From the NCBI RefSeq assembly GCF_004348665.1, contig NZ_SMKM01000037.1, positions 1 to 32,737 on the forward strand: a DNA stretch of 32,737 nt. Reading direction: 5' to 3'. The stretch is from Actinomadura sp. GC306 (GTDB lineage Bacteria; Actinomycetota; Actinomycetes; Streptosporangiales; Streptosporangiaceae). This document shows positions 1 through 6,872 of the stretch, one piece after another. The stretch's first letter is position 1; every line of letters begins with the position of its first letter. The translations under genes were made by a program, and so were the position numbers. A model generated the notes under the pieces. The model was not told where the DNA came from and did no database searches. It saw only the letters and a list, made by a program, of their open reading frames with translations.

Positions 1-2
1 AA

Positions 3-107
3 CGCTGGACCGCACTCAAGCACACCACGCTGAGCCCCGGCAGAATTGGCGACCTCGTCCGCTCCGCGCATGTCCTCACGCTCTTCGAGCACCGCCGGAT
101 CAGCTGA
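3..107 (+). pseudogene. Transposase C-terminal fragment (IS5-like DDE family, partial at window edge)
   Basis: The frame entering from the left edge ends at TGA 105-107. Its 34 residues (RWTALKHTTLSPGRIGDLV..., ending FEHRRIS) have the look of the C-terminal tail of actinobacterial DDE transposases, which typically read RWRALxHxTLxPxRIGDLVRAALVL. Only this tail is visible, so it cannot be told whether the rest of the element lies intact to the left or is a remnant. No inverted repeat can be proved from one end. The next gene starts in the same frame immediately after the stop, which suggests the element's end lies within a few tens of bases. The family assignment rests on memory of motif shape, not on a search. 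Confidence 0.5.
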
Positions 108-506
108 AAGTCGCTGACAAAACCTCACTGGCGGCGCGAGTTCAGGGGAAAGCCGGAAGAGGTCCGTTTCGTCCGGGCGTTCGCTGCTCACCTGCTGGCC
201 GACTTCCCGGCGTTGGACGACGTCCTCCTCGTCCTGGATGAGCTGGCCGTCAACGCGATCCGGCACACCGCCTCTGGCCGCCCCGGCGGCCGGTTCACCG
301 TGGACGTCAACATGGACGTGGCCGGCGTCATCGTCTACGTCACCGACCAGGGCGGCCCGGGGGAGCCGTGCCTGCGGGACATGGCCGAGCTCGCGGAGGG
401 CGGTCGTGGCCTGCTCACGGTGGACGCCCTCGCCGCCACCTGGTCCTGGACCGGCACGCCGGAGGCCCGCACTGTCCGCGCTACCTTTCCGGCGCAGCGT
501 GATTGA
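108..506 (+). CDS. ATP-binding anti-sigma-type regulator (HATPase_c), apparently missing its native start
   Basis: This is a short GHKL/HATPase_c protein of the RsbW-like kind common in actinobacteria, which usually bind or phosphorylate anti-anti-sigma partners. The N box is clear (LVLDELAVNAIRHTASG), followed by the G1-type motif VTDQGGPGEP and the GGRGLLTVDALA lid segment. Family-like sequence (WRREFRGKPEEVRFVRAF) begins only eight codons after the upstream transposase stop, and the frame from 108 to 212 has no ATG or GTG. The first usual start is TTG 213, which would remove the first helix. CTG 114 is another possibility. I infer that an insertion removed the first codons and perhaps the promoter, so the gene may be dead or use a rare start. 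Its last 26 bases overlap the end of the convergent gene on the minus strand. Confidence 0.6.
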   Translation, partial: KSLTKPHWRREFRGKPEEVRFVRAFAAHLLADFPALDDVLLVLDELAVNAIRHTASGRPGGRFTVDVNMDVAGVIVYVTDQGGPGEPCLRDMAELAEGGRGLLTVDALAATWSWTGTPEARTVRATFPAQRD

Positions 507-1525
507 GCCGGTCGGCGCGCCGCGCGGCCCAGCCGATCAGTACGAGCGATCCCAGCAGGAACACGGTGTTGTGCGCGTACTGCCGGACCGCCGGAACGTC
601 GCCCAGAGGTGTGACGAAGAAGGCCGCGAGCGAAGGCCGTGAGCGCCATGGCCAGCACCGCGCCGCCGGCCACGGCGACGACGTGGCGCCGGGTCCAGCG
701 AGCCGAGCGCGAGGCGGCGGCCACCGCGGCGGCGGCCAGGGCGAGCAGTGACGTCCCGGCGGCGACTCCAGGCCAGGTGGACGGCAGGAGGTTGAAGACC
801 AGTGCCGCGACCATGCTCAGCGCGCCCACCGCCATGGCAGGCGGGATCGGGTGGGCCCGCTGTGCGGTGCCGTCCCGGCGTCCCCATGCCAGCGCCGCCG
901 CGAACAGCAGGACGGCCGTCGCCAGGGCGGTGCCGGCCTGCGGGAGCGAGGCATGGTCGTCGGTGATGCTCAGGTGGTCGTGCCAAACGAGGAAGGCCGC
1001 GGCCAGGTAGAGAGACACCGCGATGGTCAGGCCGCGGGCGCGCAGCCAGGGGCGGTGGGCCTCCGGTCCGCCGAGGGACTCGACGAGCGCGATCGGCGCG
1101 CAGAAGCTGTAGACGATGTGGCCGGTCACGAACACCATTACCAGGTAGGGCGCCGTCCCCAGGGGCTCGATCAGGGTGGGGCGTACGAGGTCGTCCCAGT
1201 AGGGAATGGCGCGGTAGCTCAGCGCGAACATGCTCTGGTCGATGACGCCCGCCTGGAGCATGCCGAACCCCGCCGCAAGTGTCACGATGCCGGGCCAGCC
1301 GAGGCGCCGGCGCCGCGCCAGCTCCCGTATCAGCAGCGCGGGACACCCGTAGAGCGGTCCCAGGAACAGCAGGCCGCCGAGGAGCGCCAAAGGGTCGCCG
1401 GTGGTGCTGTCGTACCCCGACAGCGACTCGGCACATAGGGGCGACAAGACGACCAGGCCGAGCGCCAGTCCGGCGGCCGACCGGCGGCGTTTCCGCGGTT
1501 TTTCGACGGGGGGCGGTTGCGGCAC
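481..1525 (-). pseudogene. Multi-pass membrane protein with a frameshift near its 3' end
   Basis: The protein opens at GTG 1525 with a basic tail (PRKRRRSA) followed by many hydrophobic segments (for example GLALGLVVLSPLCAESL and LVMVFVTGHIVYSFCAPIA), an integral membrane protein of roughly eight to ten helices. I do not recognise a named family; similar proteins are annotated as hypothetical in actinomycetes. Around 625-640 the reading frame stops making sense: the open frame turns into Arg/Pro-rich sequence and runs on to 335. The other frame gives a sensible membrane C-terminus (AAFFVTPLGDVPAVRQYAH, then NTVFLLGSLVLIGWAARRA) ending at TAG 483-481. A one- or two-base indel at this spot is therefore likely, either a real mutation or a sequence error. 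The corrected gene ends 26 bases inside the convergent ATPase gene. Confidence 0.6.
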
Positions 1526-1608
1526 GAGGCCCTCCAGGTGGCCTTGGAGCCGACGGGCGGCCTCTCGATGCCGACGTCCCGCAGCCGGCTTTCGGGCTGA
1601 CGGGGGAT

Positions 1609-2328
1609 CTATCGCCCGGGGTCCTCGTCCTTCTTGAGCGGCACTTGGCTCAGGGTGCGGACGTACTGGCGGTGTTTCTGCTCCTTCACCACGACGCCGA
1701 GGCCGGACAGTTCCTCGCGCAGAAGGCGCGCGTCGTCCTCATTGTCGTCGTCCAGAGCACTCTGGCGGGCCTTGAGGAGGGCGTTCGCCCCTTGCGACAG
1801 GCCGGGGAGGTCGGGCACCCAGAGCCGGAACTCGTGCTCGTACGGGTCGGCGTCCGCCCACCGGTAGCCGTGCTCGGTCACGGTCTCGGCGACGCGGCCG
1901 AAGTCCAACCCGCTCTTGACACGGGCGAGCTCGCCGCCTTCGGTGCTGAGCACGACGAGCTTGCCGCCGTCCCGGCAGATGAGGGCGATGTCCTCGCGGG
2001 CGAGCCGCTCCTCATGCCCTTTGCGGGTGAGGACGAGCCGGTCCGCGTGCAGGCGGATCACCAGTTGCTCGTACTGGGCGATGAGTCCCACCACCAGCCC
2101 CGCCAGGGCGCCCAGGAGGGGCAGCACCCAGCCGGGGATCATGGCGACCAGCCGGGCGGGGCCCTTCATCGGCGCGTAGGGCAGCGACACCAGCCATTCG
2201 GCCAGCAGGCCGAGGAGCCAGCCGGCGGCCGCCCCCAGCAATACGGCGACGACATAGACGGCCGCTGTGGCCCAGACCGGCTCGCGCAGCACGGTGGGCC
2301 GGTCGTGCTTCCCGGATGGCTTGCTCAC
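1609..2328 (-). CDS. YqeB-family PH-domain membrane protein
   Basis: This 239-residue membrane protein has two hydrophobic stretches near the N-terminus (WATAAVYVVAVLLGAAAGWL and MIPGWVLPLLGALAGLVVGL). A soluble PH-like half follows, beginning QLVIRLHADRLVLTRKG and containing GELARVKSGLDFGRVAETV and ADPYEHEFRLWVPDLPGL. The C-terminal helix pair ends KEQKHRQYVR. This layout and wording match the actinobacterial YqeB family, whose role is unknown. I chose GTG 2328 because AGGAGG lies eight bases upstream. The frame stays open to 2424, but that extension reads as Cys-rich non-membrane sequence without a ribosome site. The neighbours give no functional hint. Confidence 0.72.
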   Translation of the reverse strand: MSKPSGKHDRPTVLREPVWATAAVYVVAVLLGAAAGWLLGLLAEWLVSLPYAPMKGPARLVAMIPGWVLPLLGALAGLVVGLIAQYEQLVIRLHADRLVLTRKGHEERLAREDIALICRDGGKLVVLSTEGGELARVKSGLDFGRVAETVTEHGYRWADADPYEHEFRLWVPDLPGLSQGANALLKARQSALDDDNEDDARLLREELSGLGVVVKEQKHRQYVRTLSQVPLKKDEDPGR

Positions 2329-2481
2329 GTCGATGTCCTCCTCGCCTTCACAAAGGAGCATCGCGTCCCATCGCCCGCACCCGCGACAGCCCGTGGGCGA
2401 CGTCCGATCGACCAAGGTCGACATGCGGGACCATCTTCGGTCGGTACCGCCGGCGGGCCAGTGGCGCCGGGCGAGAAGTCG

Positions 2482-2576
2482 ACGAAGTACTAGCGCGGGG
2501 ACGAAGTACTAGCGCGGGGACGAAGTGCTAGCGCGGGGACGAAGTGCTAGCGCGGGGACGAAGTGCTAGCGCGGGG
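2482..2576. repeat. Five tandem copies of a 19-bp unit spanning the stop codon of the double-MerR gene
   Basis: The unit is ACGAAGTGCTAGCGCGGGG, at 2482, 2501, 2520, 2539 and 2558. Copies 1 and 2 have A instead of G at the eighth base (AGTACTAG). The stop codon of the minus-strand MerR gene (complement of CTA 2566-2568) lies in the last copy; the other four continue beyond the gene. The 12-mer GAAGTGCTAGCG in copies 3-5 recurs as its reverse complement at 3294-3305, just before the MerR start. Confidence 0.9.
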
Positions 2577-3282
2577 TGGTGATGATGGCGGCGAGGGTGG
2601 TGCCCGCTCTCAGGAGGGCGGGGGTGCGGTGGGTGATCGCTTCTACGTGGGAGTCGAGCGCCTTGAGCGGGTCGTCGAGGTCGTGGAGGCGGCGGACCGC
2701 GTTCATCGTGTCCCGGACGTCGGGGATGCGGTATCCCGCCGCCCGGAGCGCCGCGGTGATCCGCGCCTCCTGGATCGCGGACAGCGGGTAGTGGCGGGCG
2801 GAACCGGCCCGGGTCGCCACCCGCTCCGGCCGGACGAGCCCCTCCTTCTCCCAGAACCGGAGCGTGGAGGCGCGGACGCCGAGGGCGCCGGCCAGCTCGG
2901 TGATCGTCATCGCGTCGTCGTCGGCCGGTTTCGTGTCGGACGCCGCCTCCGCGCGGATCATCCGCAGGGCTTCGCGTGCGGCGAGCGCGTCGTTTCGCTC
3001 CCTGTTCAGCGCGACGTGGAACGAGCTCACCAGGGCGGCCGCCTCGCCGGGCGGCAGCACGCGGATCTCCCGCATGGCGTGGCGGGCGCGGACCGGTCCC
3101 ACCGCGGTGGCGAGGTCGCGGTATGCGTGCAGGTCCCGTACGTGGAGCGGGGAGAACCGCCGGTAGCCGTTCGCCGCCCGGCGCGCCTGCGCGATGACGC
3201 CCAGCGCCTCAAGGTCGCGGATCTGCTGCGCGGAGTAGCCCGTGACGGCCGACACCGCGTCCGTGCCGAGCCCCTCGTCCAC
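2566..3282 (-). CDS. MerR-family regulator with two MerR-type DNA-binding domains
   Basis: This 238-residue cytoplasmic regulator has an N-terminal MerR helix-turn-helix with wing at about 8-60 (SAVTGYSAQQIRDLEALGVI, then NGYRRFSPLHVRDL). A linker follows, then a second, better conserved domain at about 125-195 (MTITELAGALGVRASTLRFW, then RHYPLSAIQEARI and AAGYRIPDVRDTM). There is no obvious C-terminal effector domain and no Cys cluster for metal sensing, so the ligand is unknown. GTG 3282 is preceded by GGAGGG at good spacing. It is divergent from a DUF6194 gene with about 40 bases between starts. A 12-base motif in that gap recurs in the tandem array at the gene's own end, which suggests autoregulation, although binding is not shown. 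Confidence 0.82.
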   Translation of the reverse strand: MDEGLGTDAVSAVTGYSAQQIRDLEALGVIAQARRAANGYRRFSPLHVRDLHAYRDLATAVGPVRARHAMREIRVLPPGEAAALVSSFHVALNRERNDALAAREALRMIRAEAASDTKPADDDAMTITELAGALGVRASTLRFWEKEGLVRPERVATRAGSARHYPLSAIQEARITAALRAAGYRIPDVRDTMNAVRRLHDLDDPLKALDSHVEAITHRTPALLRAGTTLAAIITTPR

Positions 3283-3293
3283 CGCGAACCCTC

Positions 3294-3305
3294 CGCTAGC
3301 ACTTC
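3294..3305. promoter_or_regulatory. Candidate operator in the MerR/DUF6194 divergent gap
   Basis: CGCTAGCACTTC lies between the two divergent starts, directly upstream of the MerR ribosome site. It is the exact reverse complement of a 12-mer present three times in the array at 2520-2576, with two one-base variants. Further ACTTCA repeats follow at 3301-3319. A shared motif on both sides of an autoregulator gene suggests binding sites; this is inference. Confidence 0.35.
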
Positions 3306-3322
3306 AACTTCACACTTCAAGC

Positions 3323-3802
3323 ATGAGTAGCATGAGTATGGAGGAACTGCTGGAGGCGGTCCGGGCGTTCGACGGCGTCCACGAACTCGCGCCCGCGGAG
3401 GGCGACGGAACCCCGGAGACCGTGTGGGGCGACCACTTCTTCTACTACGCCCCTGACGGCACGGTCCCGGCCCGGGCACAGCCCTACGCCACCATCGTCA
3501 CCAAGGATCAGCCTGGCGACGCCTTGTCCGACCTCGGTCCGGACGGGCGGTGGAGGGTCAACATCCACGTCGGCCGGGCCCGATACACAGAACTCACCGG
3601 CGAGGACCCGGGGAGCGGGTCGGCGGCGCGCGACTTCAGCGCCGCCGATGTGGTCCTCCCGCACCCGGTGTACGGGACGCTCGGCTGGGTCGCCGTCGTC
3701 AATCCCGGTGAACGGACCGGGGCGGCCGTCGTCGCCCTGTTGCGTGAGGCCCACGAGGACGCGCGGCGCCGTGCCGCCCGCCGCGCGGGCGGGGTGCCGT
3801 AG
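3323..3802 (+). CDS. DUF6194 family protein
   Basis: This 159-residue soluble protein has unknown biochemical role. Family-typical stretches are MEELLEAVRAFDGVHEL, ETVWGDHFFYYAPDG, QPYATIVTKDQPGD, WRVNIHVGRARYTELTG and the closing block VVLPHPVYGTLGWVAVVNPG. No catalytic motif or membrane segment can be recognised. Three in-frame ATGs (3323, 3332, 3338) lie close together and none has a clear Shine-Dalgarno sequence, so the start is uncertain and the transcript might be leaderless. The gene is divergent from the double-MerR regulator and is its likeliest target by position. Its TAG stop at 3800 sits in a 14-bp unit that is repeated just downstream. Confidence 0.75.
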   Translation: MSSMSMEELLEAVRAFDGVHELAPAEGDGTPETVWGDHFFYYAPDGTVPARAQPYATIVTKDQPGDALSDLGPDGRWRVNIHVGRARYTELTGEDPGSGSAARDFSAADVVLPHPVYGTLGWVAVVNPGERTGAAVVALLREAHEDARRRAARRAGGVP

Positions 3803-3825
3803 ACCGGGTGCCGTAGACCGGGTGC
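3792..3825. repeat. 14-bp tandem duplication copying the DUF6194 stop codon
   Basis: GGGTGCCGTAGACC occurs at 3792-3805 and 3806-3819, followed by a six-base partial copy. TAG 3800-3802 in the first copy is the stop codon of the DUF6194 gene, so the second copy is a non-coding duplicate of the gene end. Confidence 0.85.
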
Positions 3826-3910
3826 GGGAGGCCGGGGTGCGGGAGACGCCGCCGTTCTGCGGTGGGCGGAATGGGCGGGACTTGGCGGGACGGCCGATTT
3901 ACGATGAGGC

Positions 3911-4312
3911 ATGGCTGAGATCGTCCGACCGCTGCCGTCCGCCGACGAGACCCCGCACCCGCCGCGCGAGCCGCACCGGCCGCACCAGCCGCACCAGCCG
4001 CACGAGCCGCGTCGGCCGGGCGGCCCCGGCCAGGAGCCGCTGTGGCGCGAGGCGCTCGGCGAATGCCTGCGGCGCCTGCGCACCGAGCGCGGCGAGATCC
4101 TGGCCGAGACCGCCCGCCGGGCGGGGGTCTCCCCGCAGTACCTCTCCGAGATGGAGCGCGGGGTCAAGGAGCCGTCCAGCGAGATGATCGCCGCCGTCGC
4201 CGGCGCCCTCGGCGTGACCCTCGCCGACCTGACGCTCGCGGTCACGACGACCCTGGTCGGTGCGCCGGTCAGCGCGCCCGCGGGCCCGACCGCCTACGCG
4301 CTGGCGGCCTGA
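3911..4312 (+). CDS. popR: PopR/ClgR-like XRE-family regulator with ssrA-like C-terminal tail
   Basis: This 133-residue regulator has a Pro/His-rich N-terminal tail with HRPHQPHQPHEP, then one XRE/Cro helix-turn-helix at about 44-105 (LWREALGECLRRLRTERGEI, then AGVSPQYLSEMERGVKEPSS). The spelling LWREALGxxLRRLR...SPQYLSEMERGxKEPSSE is that of ClgR and PopR, actinobacterial regulators of clp genes. In Streptomyces, PopR controls the clpP3-clpP4 operon and is itself degraded through C-terminal alanines. This protein ends in AYALAA, matching the last residues of an ssrA tag, and it faces two clpP genes tail to tail with no bases between stops. The symbol rests on family features plus context; ClgR is the alternative. 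ATG 3911 has only a weak upstream GAGG. Confidence 0.72.
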   Translation: MAEIVRPLPSADETPHPPREPHRPHQPHQPHEPRRPGGPGQEPLWREALGECLRRLRTERGEILAETARRAGVSPQYLSEMERGVKEPSSEMIAAVAGALGVTLADLTLAVTTTLVGAPVSAPAGPTAYALAA

Positions 4313-4915
4313 TCACGCGGGGAGCGGCTGCCGCTCTTCGAGGACGTGGTCGATGAGGCCGTAGTCCAGGGCCGCCTGCGCGGTGAAGACCCGGTCCCGG
4401 TCGGTGTCGGTGCGCAGCGTCGCGGTGTCCTGCCCGGTGTGCCGGGACAGGATCTCCTCGATGTCCGCGCGGACGCGGACGACCTCGTCCGCCTGCAGGA
4501 TCAGGTCCGGGATCGCTCCGCGGCTCTGCCCCATCGGCTGGTGCAGCACCACGCGGGTGTGGGGGAGCGCGGCGCGCTTGCCGGGGGCGCCCGCCGCGAG
4601 GAGCACCGCGCCGACGGCGACCGCCTGCCCCACGCACGTCGTCGCCACCGGCGACCGGATGAAGCGCAGCGTGTCGTACACCGCGAGCATCGCGCTCGGG
4701 TCGCCGCCCTCGCAGTTGATGTAGAGCTGGATGTCGGTGTCCGGGCTGTCGGACTCCAGGTGGAGCAACTGCGCGACGAGGGCGTTGGCCACGCCCGCGT
4801 CGATGGCGGTGCCGAGGTAGATGATCCGCTCGGTGAGCAGGTGCGAGTAGACGTCCATGATCCGCTCACCGCGGGGGTGCTGCGCGATCACGTTGGGAAT
4901 CGTGTAGCTGCTCAC
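4313..4915 (-). CDS. ClpP-family protein lacking the catalytic serine (ClpP4-like)
   Basis: This 200-residue ClpP fold follows the family pattern throughout: ERIIYLGTAIDAGVANALVA, IQLYINCEGGDPSAMLAVYD, LPHTRVVLHQPMGQ and ALDYGLIDHVLEERQ. The nucleophile motif, normally GQAASMGA, here reads GQAVAVGA, so Ala100 stands where Ser is expected. His125 and Asp174 of the triad are present. Read literally the subunit is inactive and would act as a structural partner in a mixed ring, like ClpR in other lineages; this is inference. GTG 4915 overlaps the TGA of the upstream clpP by four bases, so the two are probably translationally coupled and co-assembled. By position with the PopR-like regulator it corresponds to the Streptomyces clpP3/clpP4 pair. 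Whether ClpP4 proteins generally lack the Ser should be checked. Confidence 0.85.
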   Translation of the reverse strand: MSSYTIPNVIAQHPRGERIMDVYSHLLTERIIYLGTAIDAGVANALVAQLLHLESDSPDTDIQLYINCEGGDPSAMLAVYDTLRFIRSPVATTCVGQAVAVGAVLLAAGAPGKRAALPHTRVVLHQPMGQSRGAIPDLILQADEVVRVRADIEEILSRHTGQDTATLRTDTDRDRVFTAQAALDYGLIDHVLEERQPLPA

Positions 4916-5541
4916 CGGGAGGCTCCTTTCGCGGGGATGCCGAGCCCGACGCGCCGGCGGGGGTCGGGCACGATCTCGTCCATCGACGTGACGATGGAAT
5001 CGATGAACCCGTAGTCGAGCGCCTCGCGCGCGGTGAACCAGCGGTCGTGCAGCGAGTCCTCGAAGACGCGCTCCAGCGGCTGGCCGGTGTCCTCGGCGAT
5101 GAGCCCGAGGACGGTGTCGCGGGTGTGGCGCAGGTCGTTGGCCTGCAGCTCGATGTCGACGGCCGCGCCGGCGATGCCGGCGGAGCCCTGGTGCATCAGC
5201 ACGCGGGCGTGCGGCATCGCGCGGCGCTTGCCGCGGGTCCCCGACGACAGCAGGAACTGGCCCGCGCTGTAGGCGACGCCGAGCACCAGCGTGGACACGT
5301 CGCAGGGGACGAGCCGCATCACGTCGCGGATCGCGAGCATCGACGGCACCGACCCGCCGTGGGAGTGGATCCACAGCGCGATGTCGGTGGACGCGTCCTC
5401 CCGCGCCAAGGTGATCAGCTGGGTGGCCAGCAGGGTGCCGTTGTCGTCGTCGAGCGCGCCGTCGAGCACGAGGACGCGCTGCTGGTACAGCTCGCGCCGC
5501 GCTCGTTCGTTGAACAACGGGATCTTCTGTTCCTCGCTCAT
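4912..5541 (-). CDS. clpP: ATP-dependent Clp protease proteolytic subunit (ClpP3-like), active site intact
   Basis: This 209-residue serine peptidase subunit forms the degradation chamber served by Clp ATPases. The triad is visible: Ser92 in LGVAYSAGQFLLSSG, His117 in ARVLMHQGSAG and Asp166 in LHDRWFTAREALDYGFID. The usual IGF/L-type N-terminus is replaced by EEQKIPLFNERARRELYQQR, typical of the accessory actinobacterial ClpP3 group and not of ClpP1/P2. ATG 5541 opens the operon, and the stop overlaps the next clpP by four bases. A perfect 7-3-7 inverted repeat lies 41 bases upstream of the start. With the PopR-like regulator encoded tail to tail, it is probably an accessory protease made only when the main ClpP1P2 fails, as described for Streptomyces. 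Confidence 0.88.
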   Translation of the reverse strand: MSEEQKIPLFNERARRELYQQRVLVLDGALDDDNGTLLATQLITLAREDASTDIALWIHSHGGSVPSMLAIRDVMRLVPCDVSTLVLGVAYSAGQFLLSSGTRGKRRAMPHARVLMHQGSAGIAGAAVDIELQANDLRHTRDTVLGLIAEDTGQPLERVFEDSLHDRWFTAREALDYGFIDSIVTSMDEIVPDPRRRVGLGIPAKGASR

Positions 5542-5581
5542 GCCTCGACTATGCGGCGGGGCCGGCGGTGGTTCACGCCCT

Positions 5582-5598
5582 ATCCGCCTGCGGCGGAT
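5582..5598. promoter_or_regulatory. Inverted repeat upstream of the clpP pair
   Basis: ATCCGCC-TGC-GGCGGAT is a perfect 7-bp dyad with a three-base spacer, 41 bases before the clpP start. It could be a regulator site for the PopR-like protein or part of a terminator for the upstream aldo/keto reductase gene. No T-rich tail follows on the minus strand, so I favour an operator, weakly. Confidence 0.35.
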
Positions 5599-5612
5599 CC
5601 GCTCAGAGCAGC

Positions 5613-5651
5613 GTGCCGGGGCGGCGTGCCGGGGCGGCGTGCCGGGGCGGC
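5613..5651. repeat. Three tandem copies of a 13-bp unit between clpP and the aldo/keto reductase
   Basis: GTGCCGGGGCGGC is repeated exactly at 5613, 5626 and 5639, followed by degenerate CAGGGCG-type copies as far as 5712. The block fills most of the gap between the two genes and has no readable coding sense. Confidence 0.85.
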
Positions 5652-5712
5652 CTGCCAGGGCGCGGTGGCTGCCAGGGCGCAGTGGGCAGGTGCGGTGGCC
5701 GGCAGGGCGCGC

Positions 5713-6750
5713 TCAGCGGCGGCGGGAGGCGGGCTCCAGGGCCGTCGTGCTCGTGCTCCACATGTTGTCGGCGATGTTGACGGTGTGGCCGGGCGGGACG
5801 ATCTCGTCGATGCGGTCGAGGACGTCGCCGGAGAGCTCGACGCCTGCGGCCGCCAGGTACGAGTCGAGGTGGTCCATCGTGCGGGGGCCGACGATCGCGG
5901 ACGTGACCGCCGGATGGCGGGTGACGAACGCGAGCGCCAGCTGCACGAGCGAGAGCCCGGCCTCCTCGGCGAGCACCGCGAGGGCCTCGGCGGCGTCGAG
6001 CTTGGCCGCGTTCGCCCGGGACGTCGCGTCGTACATGGCGGCAAAGCCCTCCCGGCGCGCGACCGAACCCGGCGGTTCGACGTCCCGGCCCTTGCGGTAC
6101 TTCCCGGTCAGCCAGCCGCCGGCGAGCGGGCTGTAGGTCAGCACGCCCATGCCGTGCCGCAGGCAGGTCGGCAGCACGTCGTACTCGGCGGCGCGGGCCA
6201 GGATGCTGTACGGCGGCTGCTCGGTGCGGACGCGTTCGCGGCCGCGGCGCTCGGCGGTCCACAGCGCCTCGACGATCTCGGAGGCGGCGGCCGTCGACGT
6301 GCCGAACATCCGGATCTTCCCGGCGTGCACGAGGTCGGACAGGACGCCGAGGGTCTCGTCCACGTCGACGGCCGGGTCGAGGCGGTGGATCTGGAAGAGG
6401 TCGATCCAGTCGGTGCCCAGCCGGCGCAGCGAGCCCTCGACCGCCTGGGTGATCCAGCGGCGCGACGTCCCGCGCCGGTTGGGGTCGTCGCCGAACGGCA
6501 GCCCGGCCTTCGTGGCGAGGACGACGCCGTCGCGCCGCCCCCCGGCGAGGGCCTTGCCGACGATCCGCTCCGACTCGCCGGCGGAGTAGAAGTCGGCGGT
6601 GTCGACGACGTTGATCCCGGCGTCGAGGGCGCGGTGGACGATCTTGACCGAGTCCTCGTGGTCGGGGTTGCCGAACGCGCCGAACATCATCGTGCCCAGG
6701 CAGAACGGGCTGACGGAGACGCCGGTGCGCCCGAGGGGGCGGTGGTCCAT
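5713..6750 (-). CDS. Aldo/keto reductase
   Basis: This 345-residue NADPH-dependent oxidoreductase has a TIM-barrel fold. The catalytic tetrad is in place: Asp50 and Tyr55 (VVDTADFYSAGESE), Lys81 (LATKAG) and His122 (LFQIHRLDP). The family signature for cofactor binding is seen near the end (TSAIVGPRTMDHLD). It resembles the YghZ/Tas-like branch, with a wide substrate range that cannot be predicted. ATG 6750 fits the family N-terminus (MDHRPLGRTGVSVSPFCLG); the frame is open upstream to 6885 but without family sequence. It is divergent from a TetR gene, and two perfect palindromes lie between them, so repression by that TetR protein is likely. Confidence 0.87.
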   Translation of the reverse strand: MDHRPLGRTGVSVSPFCLGTMMFGAFGNPDHEDSVKIVHRALDAGINVVDTADFYSAGESERIVGKALAGGRRDGVVLATKAGLPFGDDPNRRGTSRRWITQAVEGSLRRLGTDWIDLFQIHRLDPAVDVDETLGVLSDLVHAGKIRMFGTSTAAASEIVEALWTAERRGRERVRTEQPPYSILARAAEYDVLPTCLRHGMGVLTYSPLAGGWLTGKYRKGRDVEPPGSVARREGFAAMYDATSRANAAKLDAAEALAVLAEEAGLSLVQLALAFVTRHPAVTSAIVGPRTMDHLDSYLAAAGVELSGDVLDRIDEIVPPGHTVNIADNMWSTSTTALEPASRRR

Positions 6751-6833
6751 GGAGAACTCCTCGAACTCCTCGAAATGCCGCGGGTCGCGGCGGACGGGTG
6801 GGATACGCTGAGGCGTGTAAACGAACAACCTCT

Positions 6834-6860
6834 CCGGTACCGTACCGGATAGCCTATCCG
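6834..6860. promoter_or_regulatory. Two overlapping 15-bp palindromes, likely TetR operator
   Basis: CCGGTAC-C-GTACCGG (6834-6848) and CGGATAG-C-CTATCCG (6846-6860) are both perfect and share three bases. They lie just upstream of the TetR start at 6873 and between the divergent genes, the classic place for a TetR-family operator controlling both directions. Binding is inferred from position and symmetry. Confidence 0.65.
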
Positions 6861-6872
6861 TTTGGGAAGCCC

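Noticed and set aside
2482..2576. CRISPR-like array
   Set aside because: The units are 19 bp and directly abutting with no spacers, and no cas gene is present.
3880..3910. TTGGCG...TACGAT promoter before the PopR-like gene
   Set aside because: The spacer is only 12 bases, too short for a sigma-70-type promoter.
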